Source: Caldilineaceae bacterium (GTDB lineage Bacteria > Chloroflexota > Anaerolineae > Caldilineales > Caldilineaceae). From it: a stretch of DNA of 43,644 bases. The notes under the pieces were generated by a model. That model worked only from the letters and a program-made list of their open reading frames with translations, had not been told where the DNA came from and did not search any database. Position 1 is the stretch's first letter, and each line of letters begins with the position of its first letter. Below, piece after piece: positions 7,544-15,997 of the stretch. The stretch is from the NCBI GenBank assembly GCA_020433455.1, contig JAGRCP010000015.1, positions 3,565-47,208 on the forward strand. The letters are read 5' to 3'. The position numbers were made by a program, and so were the translations under genes.

Positions 7544-9355
7544 GCTTTGCCGCCGTTCGTTGATGAAATCCAGGGATTGATGGCGGAAATAGACGTTATA
7601 GAGATCGGCATAGTGACCGCCCCGGGCCATGAGATCGTTGTGGCTGCCTTCTTCGATAATGCGCCCCTGCTCCAGCACCAAAATGCGATCGACCGCCTTT
7701 ACCGTAGAAAGACGATGGGCGATGATGATGGACGTACGATTTTCCAGGATGCGGTCCAGCGCTTCCTGAATCTGGGACTCGGTGAAGGGATCGATGCTGG
7801 CTGTGGCTTCATCCAGGATGAAAATGGCCGGATTCTGGGCCAACATCCGCGCCAGCACCACTAATTGACGCTGCCCCATGCTCAGGCGCGCGCCCCGTTC
7901 GCCCACGTCGGTCTGCAAGCCGTCATAGAGCGCGTCGATCCAGTCGCCGTGGCCGATCTGACGAGCCACCGCGGCAACTTCTTCATCGCTCATTTCCGGC
8001 GTGGCGTAGCGGATGTTGTCGGCAATCGTGCCCGCAAAGAGGAAGGGCGACTGGCTGACGATGCCCAGCCGACGCCGATAGTCGTGGAGGTTCAGCGTGC
8101 GGATATCCATGTCATCGATCAGCAGCTCTCCTGCCTGAAATTCATAGAAGCGCGTTACCAACTTGGCGATACTGGATTTGCCCGCGCCCGTGTGCCCCAC
8201 CAGCGCCACCCGCTCGCCCGGCCGGATATGGAGGTTGAAATCCCCCAGAACCTGTTCCTTTTCGCTATAGCGGAAATCTACATTGCAGAAGCGGATGTCG
8301 CCCGCCAGGCTCGGCACGGGACGATCGCCCGTCTGGTAGATGACCGGCTCGGCGTCGATGAGAGAAAACGTGCGCTCCGTGGCGCTCAGCGCGCTTTGAA
8401 ACTGGCTCCAGAACGCGCTCAGGTTGATCATGGGAAACCAGAATTGCCCCACGCTGTTCATAAAGAGAAACCAGGCCCCCGCGGTAATGATGCCCCAGTA
8501 GGCGCTCATGCCGCCGTAATAGAGGAGGATGGCCGTGCCCAGGCTGCTGAAAAAGGTGAGTGTGGGAAAGAGCATGGCCAGCACCATGCCCCGCTTGACG
8601 TGAACGTCGTAGCTCTGGCGATTGACGTCCAGAAACTCCTCATAGATGCCCTCTTCCCGGCGGAAGTTCTTGGCGATGCTGATGCCCGTCACCGCTTCCT
8701 GGATGCTCACGTTTACTTCGGCGATGGCGCGCTGGCTGCGCCGGGTGATGCGCCGGGCGACGCGCTGGAAGCTGGTCGCCACGATGAAAGCCACGGGCGC
8801 CAGAGCCGCCAGGAGGAGGGTCAGCCGGGGGTTGATGCGCCAGAGGTAGACGAGGAGAATTCCCACCAGCGTAAACTGGGTGATAATCTCGGTGAGCAGA
8901 ATGGCGACGCGGCTGAACTCATCGGTGTCGCTGGTGATGCGGCTGACGATCCGGCCGGACTGAAAGCGATCAAAGAAGTTCATGTCGTGGTTCATGACCG
9001 CGGCAAACGCATCGGTGCGCATGTCAAAAACCACGTCGCCCAGCAGCATGGACGTGTTGAGCCGCCGCACCCAGTTCACGGCCCAGTTGGCTACCCCCAG
9101 AAAGAGGACCGCGCCGATAAGGATGCTCGTCAGGCGATCCGTGTTCGCGCCGCCCGTGTCCAGCGCTTCCACGCCCCGGGCCACCAGTATTGGCAAGAGC
9201 GCGCCGATCACCGACATGAGCGAAACCATGACGGTGATGAGGGCCAATCGCCGCCAGTAGGGGCGGAAATAGCTGCCGATGCGGCCGAGCAGCTGGCGAT
9301 TACTGTATTCCCGGTCGTAGGCTTCGGCCGTCAGGCCCGCGCGGATGGCGCCCAT
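7532..9355 (-). CDS. ABC exporter, fused permease and ATPase
   Basis: A 607-residue half-transporter of the MsbA/LmrA/Sav1866 type. An ABC type-1 transmembrane domain with about six helices covers residues ~35-330 and the nucleotide-binding domain ~360-595. Walker A is GHTGAGKSS, the Q loop GIVSQSPFLF, the signature LSMGQRQL (second Gly replaced by Met relative to LSGGQ), Walker B AIFILDEATASID and the H loop IIAHRLSTV. The substrate is unknown; lipid, drug or peptide export is usual. It starts 3 bp after the antiporter stop, so the two are one operon and probably translationally coupled. Being a single half, it should act as a homodimer unless its partner lies elsewhere. Confidence 0.92.
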   Translation of the reverse strand: MGAIRAGLTAEAYDREYSNRQLLGRIGSYFRPYWRRLALITVMVSLMSVIGALLPILVARGVEALDTGGANTDRLTSILIGAVLFLGVANWAVNWVRRLNTSMLLGDVVFDMRTDAFAAVMNHDMNFFDRFQSGRIVSRITSDTDEFSRVAILLTEIITQFTLVGILLVYLWRINPRLTLLLAALAPVAFIVATSFQRVARRITRRSQRAIAEVNVSIQEAVTGISIAKNFRREEGIYEEFLDVNRQSYDVHVKRGMVLAMLFPTLTFFSSLGTAILLYYGGMSAYWGIITAGAWFLFMNSVGQFWFPMINLSAFWSQFQSALSATERTFSLIDAEPVIYQTGDRPVPSLAGDIRFCNVDFRYSEKEQVLGDFNLHIRPGERVALVGHTGAGKSSIAKLVTRFYEFQAGELLIDDMDIRTLNLHDYRRRLGIVSQSPFLFAGTIADNIRYATPEMSDEEVAAVARQIGHGDWIDALYDGLQTDVGERGARLSMGQRQLVVLARMLAQNPAIFILDEATASIDPFTESQIQEALDRILENRTSIIIAHRLSTVKAVDRILVLEQGRIIEEGSHNDLMARGGHYADLYNVYFRHQSLDFINERRQSATN

Positions 9356-9358
9356 AAG

Positions 9359-11290
9359 CTATGCGTCTTGATCGTGTTGCGGGGTCAGAGGACTTTCCTG
9401 CACCTGACCAAAATTGGCCCGTTCACGGAAACCGCTCGGCGGCGGCTCGGGAGCCTTCTCCGCCTCTTTGCCTGCATGGTTGTTCTTCTGATCGGCTTCC
9501 GCCAGCTTCTCCCTGTCCACAATCAGGCTGATAAGCGTGGAGCCGGGGGGGACCGAGATCGGCTGGTCAGGGGTGATGACGGAAATCTGCTTGTTGTGAA
9601 TCACCATCAGCTCCACCCGGTTATCAGGATATTGGGCGCGGAAAGCGGCGTGGGTAAAGACCGGGGTGATGGACGTTTTCTTGACCGTCGCGCCGGCGCG
9701 CGTGAGGTCCGCCAGGCGTTCGTATGTGGCTCGTTCATGGAACAGGGGACGCGCGAGCTGAACGTAGCTCAACCCCTCTACGCCCTTACGCCGGGAATGG
9801 GGCGAGAGCTGGAAGACCTTGCTCGAGCCGAGATCCTCTTCCATGTGCTTACAGGCCAGGGAATTGGCTTCATCATTGCGCGTCATGGCCAGGAAATGGC
9901 CGATGCCCGTCAGGTCCAGTTCATCCTCCACTGCTTCTGACAGGATATTGCCATGATAGGCTTCAATGCCCAGCAGGCGGGCCTGGGCCACGCTCTCATA
10001 GTTGGTATCGGCAATCAGCACCCGATAGTCCAGGTTGTCCAGCAGTTGCGCCAATTGACGCGTCAGATCCGTGCTGCCCATGAAGAGGAAGCCCTGGGGG
10101 TCCGCCTCGCTCACGCCCAGCCACTGGGCGACCGTCTTGGCGGTACCGCCCTGGAGGAGAACGGTCCCGGCGATCACCAGAAAGACCAGGGGCTGCAAAA
10201 TCGTCGCTTCCGTATAGCCGAGTTCGATTAGCTGAATGGCGAAGAGAGACGAGACCGCGGCAGCCACAATACCCCGGGGCGCAATCCAGGCCAGGAAGAG
10301 ACGCTCGTTGCGCGTCAGCTTACTGCCGATGCTGCTCACAAATACGCCCAGGGGGCGGAGCACCAGGAGCACAACGGCCAGGACCAGGAAGGACCGCCAC
10401 CCTAACATGCCCAGCAGTTCGCGCGTAAAATTGGCCGCCAGCAGGATAAAGAGCACGGAAATCAGAATGACGCTGAGCTTTTCTTTGAAATTCCATATCT
10501 CGCGCAATTGGCGCAATCGCGTATTGGCCAGCACAACGCCCATAACCGTGACGGCCAACAGCCCCGATTCGTCCGCGAGGGTATTGGAAACGGCAAAGGT
10601 CAGGGTCACCAAAGCGATGAGCGCGAAGTCGCGCAGATAGTCGGGGAAGAGATAATAGCGCAGGCCGAGGTAGGCGATATAACCGGCCGCCAGGCCCAGC
10701 GCACTGCCGATGACGACGATCCGAAAGAAGCCGATCACCGAGCCGCCGATCATGCTGCTGTCGGCAATGATGAAGTCGAAAACCAGCACCGCCAACAGCG
10801 CGCCCAGGGGATCAATGAGAATCCCTTCCCATTTCAAGACCGAACTGATGGACTCCGTCGGCTTGACGTTGCGCAAAATGGGGGCAATAACGGTGGGCCC
10901 GGTTACGACAATGAGCGCCCCGAAAAGCAGGCTAAGCTCCCAGTTTAGGCCCATGATATAGTGGGCCGCGGCCGCGCCGCCGAACCAGGAAATCAACGTA
11001 CCGAAGATGAGCAGGTTGCGCACCACGGTGGCGGTATTGCGCACTTCGCGGAAATTAAGCGTCAGCGCACCCTCAAACAGAATAATGGAAACCGATAGCG
11101 AAACAAAGGGGAAAAAGAGATCGCCCAGAGCGTCCCGGGGATGGATAATACCGAATCCGACCGGTCCGGCCAGAAGTCCGATAGCCAACAGGGGCAAAAT
11201 GGCGGGAAGCTTTGCCTTCCAGGCCAGCCATTGACAGGCAAACCCTACGGCAACAATCCCGGCAATGATGAGAAGTTCGTTATGGTGCAA
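9359..11290 (-). CDS. Cation/proton antiporter with C-terminal TrkA-type domains
   Basis: A membrane antiporter of about 643 residues that should exchange Na+ or K+ for H+. Residues ~1-400 hold 12-13 hydrophobic helices with an NhaP-like core (LLFGALIVVTGPTVIAPIL, EGILIDPLGALLAVLVFD, FLAWIAPRGIVAAAVSSL). A cytosolic TrkA-N-like Rossmann domain follows (~425-560), then a TrkA-C-like stretch near 580-610 and a charged, Pro-rich tail. No ATG is well placed. The TTG at 11290 has an AAGGAG site 6 nt upstream and directly precedes the first helix, so I take it as the start; the open frame upstream to 11497 is not typical protein. The nucleotide-binding domain suggests gating by NAD(H) or a similar ligand. 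Confidence 0.88.
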   Translation of the reverse strand: MHHNELLIIAGIVAVGFACQWLAWKAKLPAILPLLAIGLLAGPVGFGIIHPRDALGDLFFPFVSLSVSIILFEGALTLNFREVRNTATVVRNLLIFGTLISWFGGAAAAHYIMGLNWELSLLFGALIVVTGPTVIAPILRNVKPTESISSVLKWEGILIDPLGALLAVLVFDFIIADSSMIGGSVIGFFRIVVIGSALGLAAGYIAYLGLRYYLFPDYLRDFALIALVTLTFAVSNTLADESGLLAVTVMGVVLANTRLRQLREIWNFKEKLSVILISVLFILLAANFTRELLGMLGWRSFLVLAVVLLVLRPLGVFVSSIGSKLTRNERLFLAWIAPRGIVAAAVSSLFAIQLIELGYTEATILQPLVFLVIAGTVLLQGGTAKTVAQWLGVSEADPQGFLFMGSTDLTRQLAQLLDNLDYRVLIADTNYESVAQARLLGIEAYHGNILSEAVEDELDLTGIGHFLAMTRNDEANSLACKHMEEDLGSSKVFQLSPHSRRKGVEGLSYVQLARPLFHERATYERLADLTRAGATVKKTSITPVFTHAAFRAQYPDNRVELMVIHNKQISVITPDQPISVPPGSTLISLIVDREKLAEADQKNNHAGKEAEKAPEPPPSGFRERANFGQVQESPLTPQHDQDA

Positions 11291-11648
11291 GTGACGCTCC
11301 TTATGATTACTCGATTGATAGAGATCACGCCGGCGAAGCATAGCACGCGACAGAACGTCCGGCTGTAATTGCGCTCCACATAGAGAACCGGCTTTGCATA
11401 TTTGCCGGGAATGAGCGACGCTTATATTCGGCACGCCAGCACTATACCAGAAATTGATGGCCTGCGCATCATACACGCTCTGGAATATCCGGCTCAACCG
11501 GATTTCATGCGGTTGTCTGACGCGGGAGACGTGAATATTTGATCCGTGACTCGTGATGCGTGCCGGACTCCGTCACGAGTCACGGTCACGTTTCCAAAAG
11601 CGGACCACATGGATGCCAAATATCTATAAATGGAGGTCGCTGCAATTC
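11291..11648. other. Divergent intergenic region
   Basis: About 360 bp between the divergently transcribed antiporter and sugar-dehydrogenase genes, so it must hold both promoters. It contains a small hairpin (ATCCGG/CCGGAT near 11488-11504) and the heptamer array at 11545-11590. I could not pick a convincing promoter. Confidence 0.4.
11545..11590. repeat. Heptamer-phased inverted repeat array (CGTGACT type)
   Basis: Reads in 7-nt register: CGTGACT, CGTGATG, CGTGCCG, centre GACTCCG, then TCACGAG, TCACGGT and CACG. The outer arms (11544-11556 and 11573-11585) are a perfect 13-bp inverted repeat with a 16-nt loop. The architecture matches that at 6500-6555 with an unrelated unit sequence. Confidence 0.85.
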
Positions 11649-13004
11649 ATGTCTAACTGCCGATCCCGCCTCGTCCTTCTCGCCTGCTGTTGCATGGCCC
11701 TGCTTGCCGGATGCGCTTCGCAGCCGAGCGAGCGGCCGGCCGCCATTCGCCCGGCCATGTCTACGCCGACCAGTATCGTCGTCTATCCGACGGCGACAGG
11801 CACGTCGGCGGCGCTCCCAGCATCGCCTGAAGGCGACGCCCCGTCCCTCATTCCCACGCCTACGCCGTCCCCCACACCGATCCCGCCGCCCGCCTTCGAC
11901 CCTGCAACCATGACGATTGGGCTGGAGCCGCTTGCCGACGGGTTTGATGCGCCCGTCTTTATCACCCAGGCGGGAGACGGCAGCGGTCGCTTCTTCGTCG
12001 TGGAACAGGGCGGCCTGATTCACATCCTGCGCGACGGTGTAAAAAGTGCGACGCCCTTTCTGGATGTAGCCGGCCTCATCACCGACGCGGGCAGCGAGCA
12101 GGGCTTGCTGGGCCTGATTTTTGATCCGGATTTTGCCGAGAACGGCTACTTCTTCATCAACTATACGGCTCAAGATGACGCAACCGTCATCGCCCGTTAT
12201 CGGGTCGATCCCGCCGCGCCCGATCAGGCCGATGTCGCCTCAGCGTTTGAGATTTTGCGCGTCGAACAGCCGGCGTCCAACCACAACGCGGGGATGCTGG
12301 CTTTCGGGCCGGACGGCTATCTGTATGTGGGTCTGGGAGACGGCGGCGGCGCCAATGATCGCTACGAAAACGGCCAGAATCCCGCTGCGCTGCTGGGCAA
12401 GATGCTGCGCCTGGACGTGACCGGCGACCGAAGCGTTCCCTACCTCATTCCCCCCGACAACCCGTGGCGGGAGGCGAATTGGGATGGTGTGGACGTATTG
12501 GATGAAATTTGGGCGGTGGGGCTGCGCAATCCGTGGCGCTACAGCTTCGACCGCGTGACGGGCGAGCTTTGGATCGGCGACGTAGGGCAGAGCAAGTTCG
12601 AGGAGATCAACCGGGTGAGCGTGCGTTTTCCCGCAGCGATCAACTTCGGCTGGCCCATTATGGAAGGAACCCACTGCTTTCCGGATGACGACACGTGCGA
12701 GGAGGCCGGCCTGACGCTTCCGGTTACGGACTACGCGCACGCGGACGGCAATTGCTCGGTCACGGGCGGATACGTTTACCGGGGCGCAGCCTATCCCGCG
12801 CTCGCGGGCGTCTACTTCTTCGGCGATTATTGCAGCGGCAACATCTGGGCGCTATGGCAGGACGGGGCCGACGCATGGCAGAAGCATATCGTCGTGGAAG
12901 GCGCCGGCAGCATCAGTTCCTTCGGCGAGGACGAGGCCGGCGAGCTGTATGTCATTGATCGGGGCGGCGGTGCAATCTCCCGCATCGTGCTGGATGAATC
13001 ATAG
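11649..13004 (+). CDS. PQQ-type sugar dehydrogenase lipoprotein (GSDH family)
   Basis: A secreted glucose/sorbosone-dehydrogenase-like protein, 451 residues. I place the start at the ATG at 11649 because it gives a lipoprotein signal peptide with lipobox LAGC (C22); the frame is open about 32 codons further up. A Pro/Ser/Thr-rich linker (~30-85) leads to a six-bladed propeller (~90-450) with ITQAGDGSGRFFVVEQGG, SNHNAGMLAFGPDGYLYVGLGDGG, WAVGLRNPWRYSFDRVTG and GDVGQSKFEEIN motifs. The family oxidises sugars with PQQ, but many Chloroflexota members are uncharacterised and PQQ synthesis genes are not in the window, so the substrate and cofactor are open. Confidence 0.88.
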   Translation: MSNCRSRLVLLACCCMALLAGCASQPSERPAAIRPAMSTPTSIVVYPTATGTSAALPASPEGDAPSLIPTPTPSPTPIPPPAFDPATMTIGLEPLADGFDAPVFITQAGDGSGRFFVVEQGGLIHILRDGVKSATPFLDVAGLITDAGSEQGLLGLIFDPDFAENGYFFINYTAQDDATVIARYRVDPAAPDQADVASAFEILRVEQPASNHNAGMLAFGPDGYLYVGLGDGGGANDRYENGQNPAALLGKMLRLDVTGDRSVPYLIPPDNPWREANWDGVDVLDEIWAVGLRNPWRYSFDRVTGELWIGDVGQSKFEEINRVSVRFPAAINFGWPIMEGTHCFPDDDTCEEAGLTLPVTDYAHADGNCSVTGGYVYRGAAYPALAGVYFFGDYCSGNIWALWQDGADAWQKHIVVEGAGSISSFGEDEAGELYVIDRGGGAISRIVLDES

Positions 13005-13009
13005 GATCG

Positions 13010-13429
13010 CTACCACTCATCGATCCACTCTTCGCGCTCGCCCACCATTTTGAAACGTCGCTCCGTGGGCCGGGGCGGCCAGTCGTTTGCCTCGCCCTGG
13101 CCGGCGTAAGGCGGGCCATAGCCCTGGCCCGCGCCCGGCGGCTGCTGGGGCAGCATGCCCGCGCCGGTGAGCACGATAACCGGCGGCTGGGAGGAAAACT
13201 GGGGGTAGCTCGGGGGAACGGCCCCGCGGCCGCCCCGACCGCCGGCCGCATCATCCCGCTCACGCCGGCGATTGCCCGCCATGACCAGAATGGCCGTGGG
13301 CACGCCCGCCATGACGCCGAAAATGACGCCCAACCCCATGCTGATGGCGTCGCTGCTCAGCCGCTCGCCGATGCGCCAGGCAATGACGCCGACGAAAATC
13401 GCTGTCGTCATAAAGAGATACTTTTTCAT
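13010..13429 (-). CDS. Small two-helix membrane protein coupled to the FtsK-like ATPase
   Basis: 139 residues, no recognised family. Two hydrophobic segments (~4-20 and ~30-52) are followed by a basic patch (NRRRERD) and a Gly/Pro/Gln-rich, probably disordered tail with a charged end (EREEWIDEW). Its ATG overlaps the stop of the upstream ATPase gene (ATGA at 13426-13429), so the two are translationally coupled. It could be a membrane anchor or pore partner for the ATPase; this is inference from coupling only. Confidence 0.75.
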   Translation of the reverse strand: MKKYLFMTTAIFVGVIAWRIGERLSSDAISMGLGVIFGVMAGVPTAILVMAGNRRRERDDAAGGRGGRGAVPPSYPQFSSQPPVIVLTGAGMLPQQPPGAGQGYGPPYAGQGEANDWPPRPTERRFKMVGEREEWIDEW

Positions 13430-14433
13430 GCTGACTGCTCCTTTCCGGTCTCTGCTGCATCCGGTCTGCTATCCGCCCACGCGGCCTGAAAGCGTATGGC
13501 CCGGCCGCGCACAATGAGTAAAAAATCGCCCTTGCCTTCCAGCTTTTCCGCGCCGCTGCCCGCCATGCCCGCGGCATAGCGGGCCTCGTCCGCTCCTGCG
13601 GTCGCGCCTACCAGCCGCGTGGGGAAATTGGCCTTCATGGAGCCGATAAGGGCTGCCGTGGGGCGCTGGGTGCAGGCCAGCAGGTGAATGCCCGCCTCGC
13701 GCCCCCGCTGCGCGAGGCGCGTCAGCGCGGTTTCCACAGGCTTGCCGCCGCTCTGGAGCAAATCGGCTAATTCGTCCACCGCCAGGATGAGCAAAGGACG
13801 GTTGCGCCCCGCCCGATCCCGGGCCTCCATCAGCTCAACCATGCTCATCAAATGGCGGGCGGCGGCTTCAGGTTCGCTCATCACCGCGGCGACATGGGGA
13901 AAAGTCCGCGGCAAGCCGAAATTGCGCCCTTTCGGATCGATGAGAATCATGCCCAGATCGTCGGGGCGATTGAAACGCGCCAGGGAAGTGAGAATGGTGC
14001 GGGCCAGGGCAGTTTTGCCGCTGCCTGTGGTCCCGGCAATCAGGCAATGGGCCACATCGGGTGCGGGCAGATGCAGGAGCAGGGGCGCGCCGGTCTCCTC
14101 CACGCCCAGCACCGCGGTGAAGGGCGGCAGTTCGCCCAGGCCGGCGCAGAGAGGCTCCAGGCGTACGGGCGCGGACCTTTCGCGCGGCGCTTCCACATGG
14201 ATCAGGCTCCCCTTGCGATAGATGCGCACGGTTCGGGCATTGAGCGCCAGCGCGATTTCCTCATCCAGCCGGGTGATGGCCGTCACGCGCGTGCCGGGCC
14301 GGATGCGCATATGAAAGGTGACGAAGCGAGGCGTCATCACGCCGCCCTGGACAAAGACGGCGAGCTTATGTCGTCGCAGCACCTCTTCGATGCGGGCGGC
14401 GTTGCGGTGCAGAGTTGCTTTTTGCGTATCCAT
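13426..14433 (-). CDS. Soluble FtsK/SpoIIIE-like ATPase
   Basis: A 335-residue protein with a single FtsK-type motor domain and no membrane helices. Residues ~10-105 look like the alpha/alignment region that precedes FtsK motors. Walker A is [10 protein letters not shown] (~135), then [12 protein letters not shown] and a Walker B-like [13 protein letters not shown], with [25 protein letters not shown] as in FtsK. It is much shorter than cellular FtsK (700-1300) and lacks both the N-terminal helices and the gamma DNA-reading domain. It could be a DNA translocase of plasmid or conjugative origin or a protein-secretion motor of the EccC type. Its 3' end is coupled to a small membrane protein. 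Confidence 0.85.
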   Translation of the reverse strand: MDTQKATLHRNAARIEEVLRRHKLAVFVQGGVMTPRFVTFHMRIRPGTRVTAITRLDEEIALALNARTVRIYRKGSLIHVEAPRERSAPVRLEPLCAGLGELPPFTAVLGVEETGAPLLLHLPAPDVAHCLIAGTTGSGKTALARTILTSLARFNRPDDLGMILIDPKGRNFGLPRTFPHVAAVMSEPEAAARHLMSMVELMEARDRAGRNRPLLILAVDELADLLQSGGKPVETALTRLAQRGREAGIHLLACTQRPTAALIGSMKANFPTRLVGATAGADEARYAAGMAGSGAEKLEGKGDFLLIVRGRAIRFQAAWADSRPDAAETGKEQSA

Positions 14434-14579
14434 AGACTACTGTTGATAAGGAGGTTCGCACGGGCGCTGCGAACCGGGAACAGGGGGGATGCTCTCTATT
14501 TGAGAACGATTGTAATAGAACAAGTGTTCTGATGTCAAAAAAGGTTTTTTATCAATTTCAATAGCCAGGAGAACTTGCC

Positions 14580-15578
14580 ATGCAATACCGACCGCTGGAA
14601 AGCCGTTATGATGCCATGCCCTATCGCCGGACGGGCCGTTCGGGCTTGAAGTTGCCGGCCGTCTCGTTGGGCCTGTGGTATAACTTCGGCGGGGTGGATA
14701 CGCTGGAGAACTGCCGGAAGATGATCCATCGGGCCTTTGATCTGGGTATTACCCATTTTGATCTGGCCAACAATTATGGTCCGCCGGCCGGTTCGGCCGA
14801 GGAGACCTTCGGTCGCATCCTGGCCCAGGACCTGGCTCCCTATCGGGATGAGCTGGTCATTTCATCCAAGGCGGGCTATTACATGTGGCCCGGCCCCTAC
14901 GGCGAGTGGGGCTCGCGCAAATACCTCATCTCCAGCCTGGACCAGAGCCTCAAGCGCATGGGGCTGGACTACGTGGATATCTTCTACAGCCACCGGTTCG
15001 ATCCCGACACGCCGCTGGAGGAGACCATGGGCGCGCTGGACCACATCGTGCGCAGCGGCCGTGCGCTCTATGTGGGCATTTCCACCTATGACTCAGCCCA
15101 GACCCGCCGGGCGGCGGCTATCCTCCACGAACTGGGCACGCCCTGCCTGATCCACCAACCGCGTTACAATATGTTTGATCGTTGGATCGAGGACGGTTTG
15201 CTGAGCACCTTGGCTGAGGAGGGCATGGGCTGCATCAGCTTCTCGCCGCTTTGCCAGGGGATCCTTACCAACAAGTATCTGAGCGACATGCCTGATGATT
15301 CCCGAGCCGCCAAGCTGGAGGGCGGCTTCCACTGGGGCGACAGCGTGACGGAGTCGCGCGTGGCCAAAGTGCGCAAGCTGAACGAGATTGCCCAGGCTCG
15401 CGGGCAGAACGTAGCGCAACTGGCCATCGCCTGGGTGCTGCGCCATCCGACCATGACCTCAGCGCTCATCGGCGCGAGCAAAGTATGGCAGATCGAGGAG
15501 GCCGTGGCAGCCTTGGACAACCTGACATTCAGCGCGGGAGAGCTGGAGCAGATCGAAGATATTCTAGGAGGAGAATAA
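14580..15578 (+). CDS. Aldo/keto reductase, YghZ/Kv-beta-like
   Basis: An NADPH-dependent aldehyde reductase, 332 residues, closest in motif content to L-glyceraldehyde-3-phosphate reductase (YghZ/GPR). The catalytic tetrad is visible: D in FDLANNYGPPAGSAEE, the Y five residues later, K in VISSKAGYYM and H in FYSHRFD. The WPGPYGEWGSRKYL stretch and FSPLCQGILTNKYL with the LIGASKVWQIEE cofactor loop are characteristic of this group. It probably detoxifies small aldehydes. AGGAG lies 9 nt before the ATG. Its TAA overlaps the A tract of the terminator of the opposing tRNA operon. Confidence 0.92.
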   Translation: MQYRPLESRYDAMPYRRTGRSGLKLPAVSLGLWYNFGGVDTLENCRKMIHRAFDLGITHFDLANNYGPPAGSAEETFGRILAQDLAPYRDELVISSKAGYYMWPGPYGEWGSRKYLISSLDQSLKRMGLDYVDIFYSHRFDPDTPLEETMGALDHIVRSGRALYVGISTYDSAQTRRAAAILHELGTPCLIHQPRYNMFDRWIEDGLLSTLAEEGMGCISFSPLCQGILTNKYLSDMPDDSRAAKLEGGFHWGDSVTESRVAKVRKLNEIAQARGQNVAQLAIAWVLRHPTMTSALIGASKVWQIEEAVAALDNLTFSAGELEQIEDILGGE

Positions 15579-15622
15579 AAAAAATGGACCGGGAATGCAG
15601 AGGGTAGGCGCATTTCCGGTCC
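15577..15622 (-). terminator. Intrinsic terminator of the tRNA operon
   Basis: On the minus strand, a 13-bp stem with one G-T pair (15610-15622 with 15586-15598) and an 11-nt loop is followed by T8 (A8 at 15577-15584 on the plus strand). It lies 8 bp after the last tRNA and is a textbook rho-independent terminator. Confidence 0.88.
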
Positions 15623-15627
15623 GTTAT

Positions 15628-15707
<80 letters not shown>

Positions 15708-15730
15708 AGGAAAGTCAAGAGGAAAAAGAG

Positions 15731-15801
15731 AGCGGGTAGCGGGAATCGAACCCGCATGACTAGCTTGGAAGGCTAGGGCTTTGCCATTAAGCTATACCCG
15801 C
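15731..15801 (-). tRNA. tRNA-Gly (TCC)
   Basis: 71 nt: acceptor GCGGGTA/TACCCGC, D stem GCTT/AAGC, anticodon stem CTAGC/GCTAG with loop CTTCCAA (anticodon TCC), 4-nt variable loop, T arm GCGGG-TTCGATT-CCCGC, discriminator T, no encoded CCA. Confidence 0.95.
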
Positions 15802-15806
15802 ATGGC

Positions 15807-15868
15807 AAATTAAAAATTAATTGAAAATAGATAATAATCAATTAAAAATTATCTATTTTCAATTAACC
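15807..15868. repeat. Heptamer-phased inverted repeat array (AT-rich) between tRNAs
   Basis: In 7-nt register: AAATTAA, AAATTAA, TTGAAAA, TAGATAA, TAATCAA, TTAAAAA, TTATCTA, TTTTCAA, TTAACC. Units 3 and 4 are exact reverse complements of units 8 and 7. The arms 15817-15835 and 15848-15866 form a perfect 19-bp inverted repeat with a 12-nt loop. It sits inside the tRNA operon, between tRNA-Gly and tRNA-Pro, and might act as a processing signal. Confidence 0.85.
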
Positions 15869-15875
15869 ATTCTCC

Positions 15876-15952
<77 letters not shown>

Positions 15953-15964
15953 TCACAGTCCCCC

Positions 15965-15993
15965 ATTCTACAAAAAAGCGTCTGTTCAGTCAA
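15965..15993 (-). promoter_or_regulatory. Sigma-70-type promoter of the tRNA operon
   Basis: On the minus strand, TTGACT (-35, 15988-15993), a 17-bp spacer and TAGAAT (-10, 15965-15970). The GGGGGAC run that follows may be a GC-rich discriminator typical of stringently controlled stable-RNA promoters. tRNA-Pro begins 12 bp downstream of the -10. Confidence 0.8.
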
Positions 15994-15997
15994 AGTT

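Noticed and set aside
7865-9940. Long plus-strand open frame (691 codons)
   Set aside because: It is antisense to the ABC exporter and antiporter genes, has no recognisable motif and is His/Gly/Ala-rich as expected of the complement of GC-rich coding DNA.
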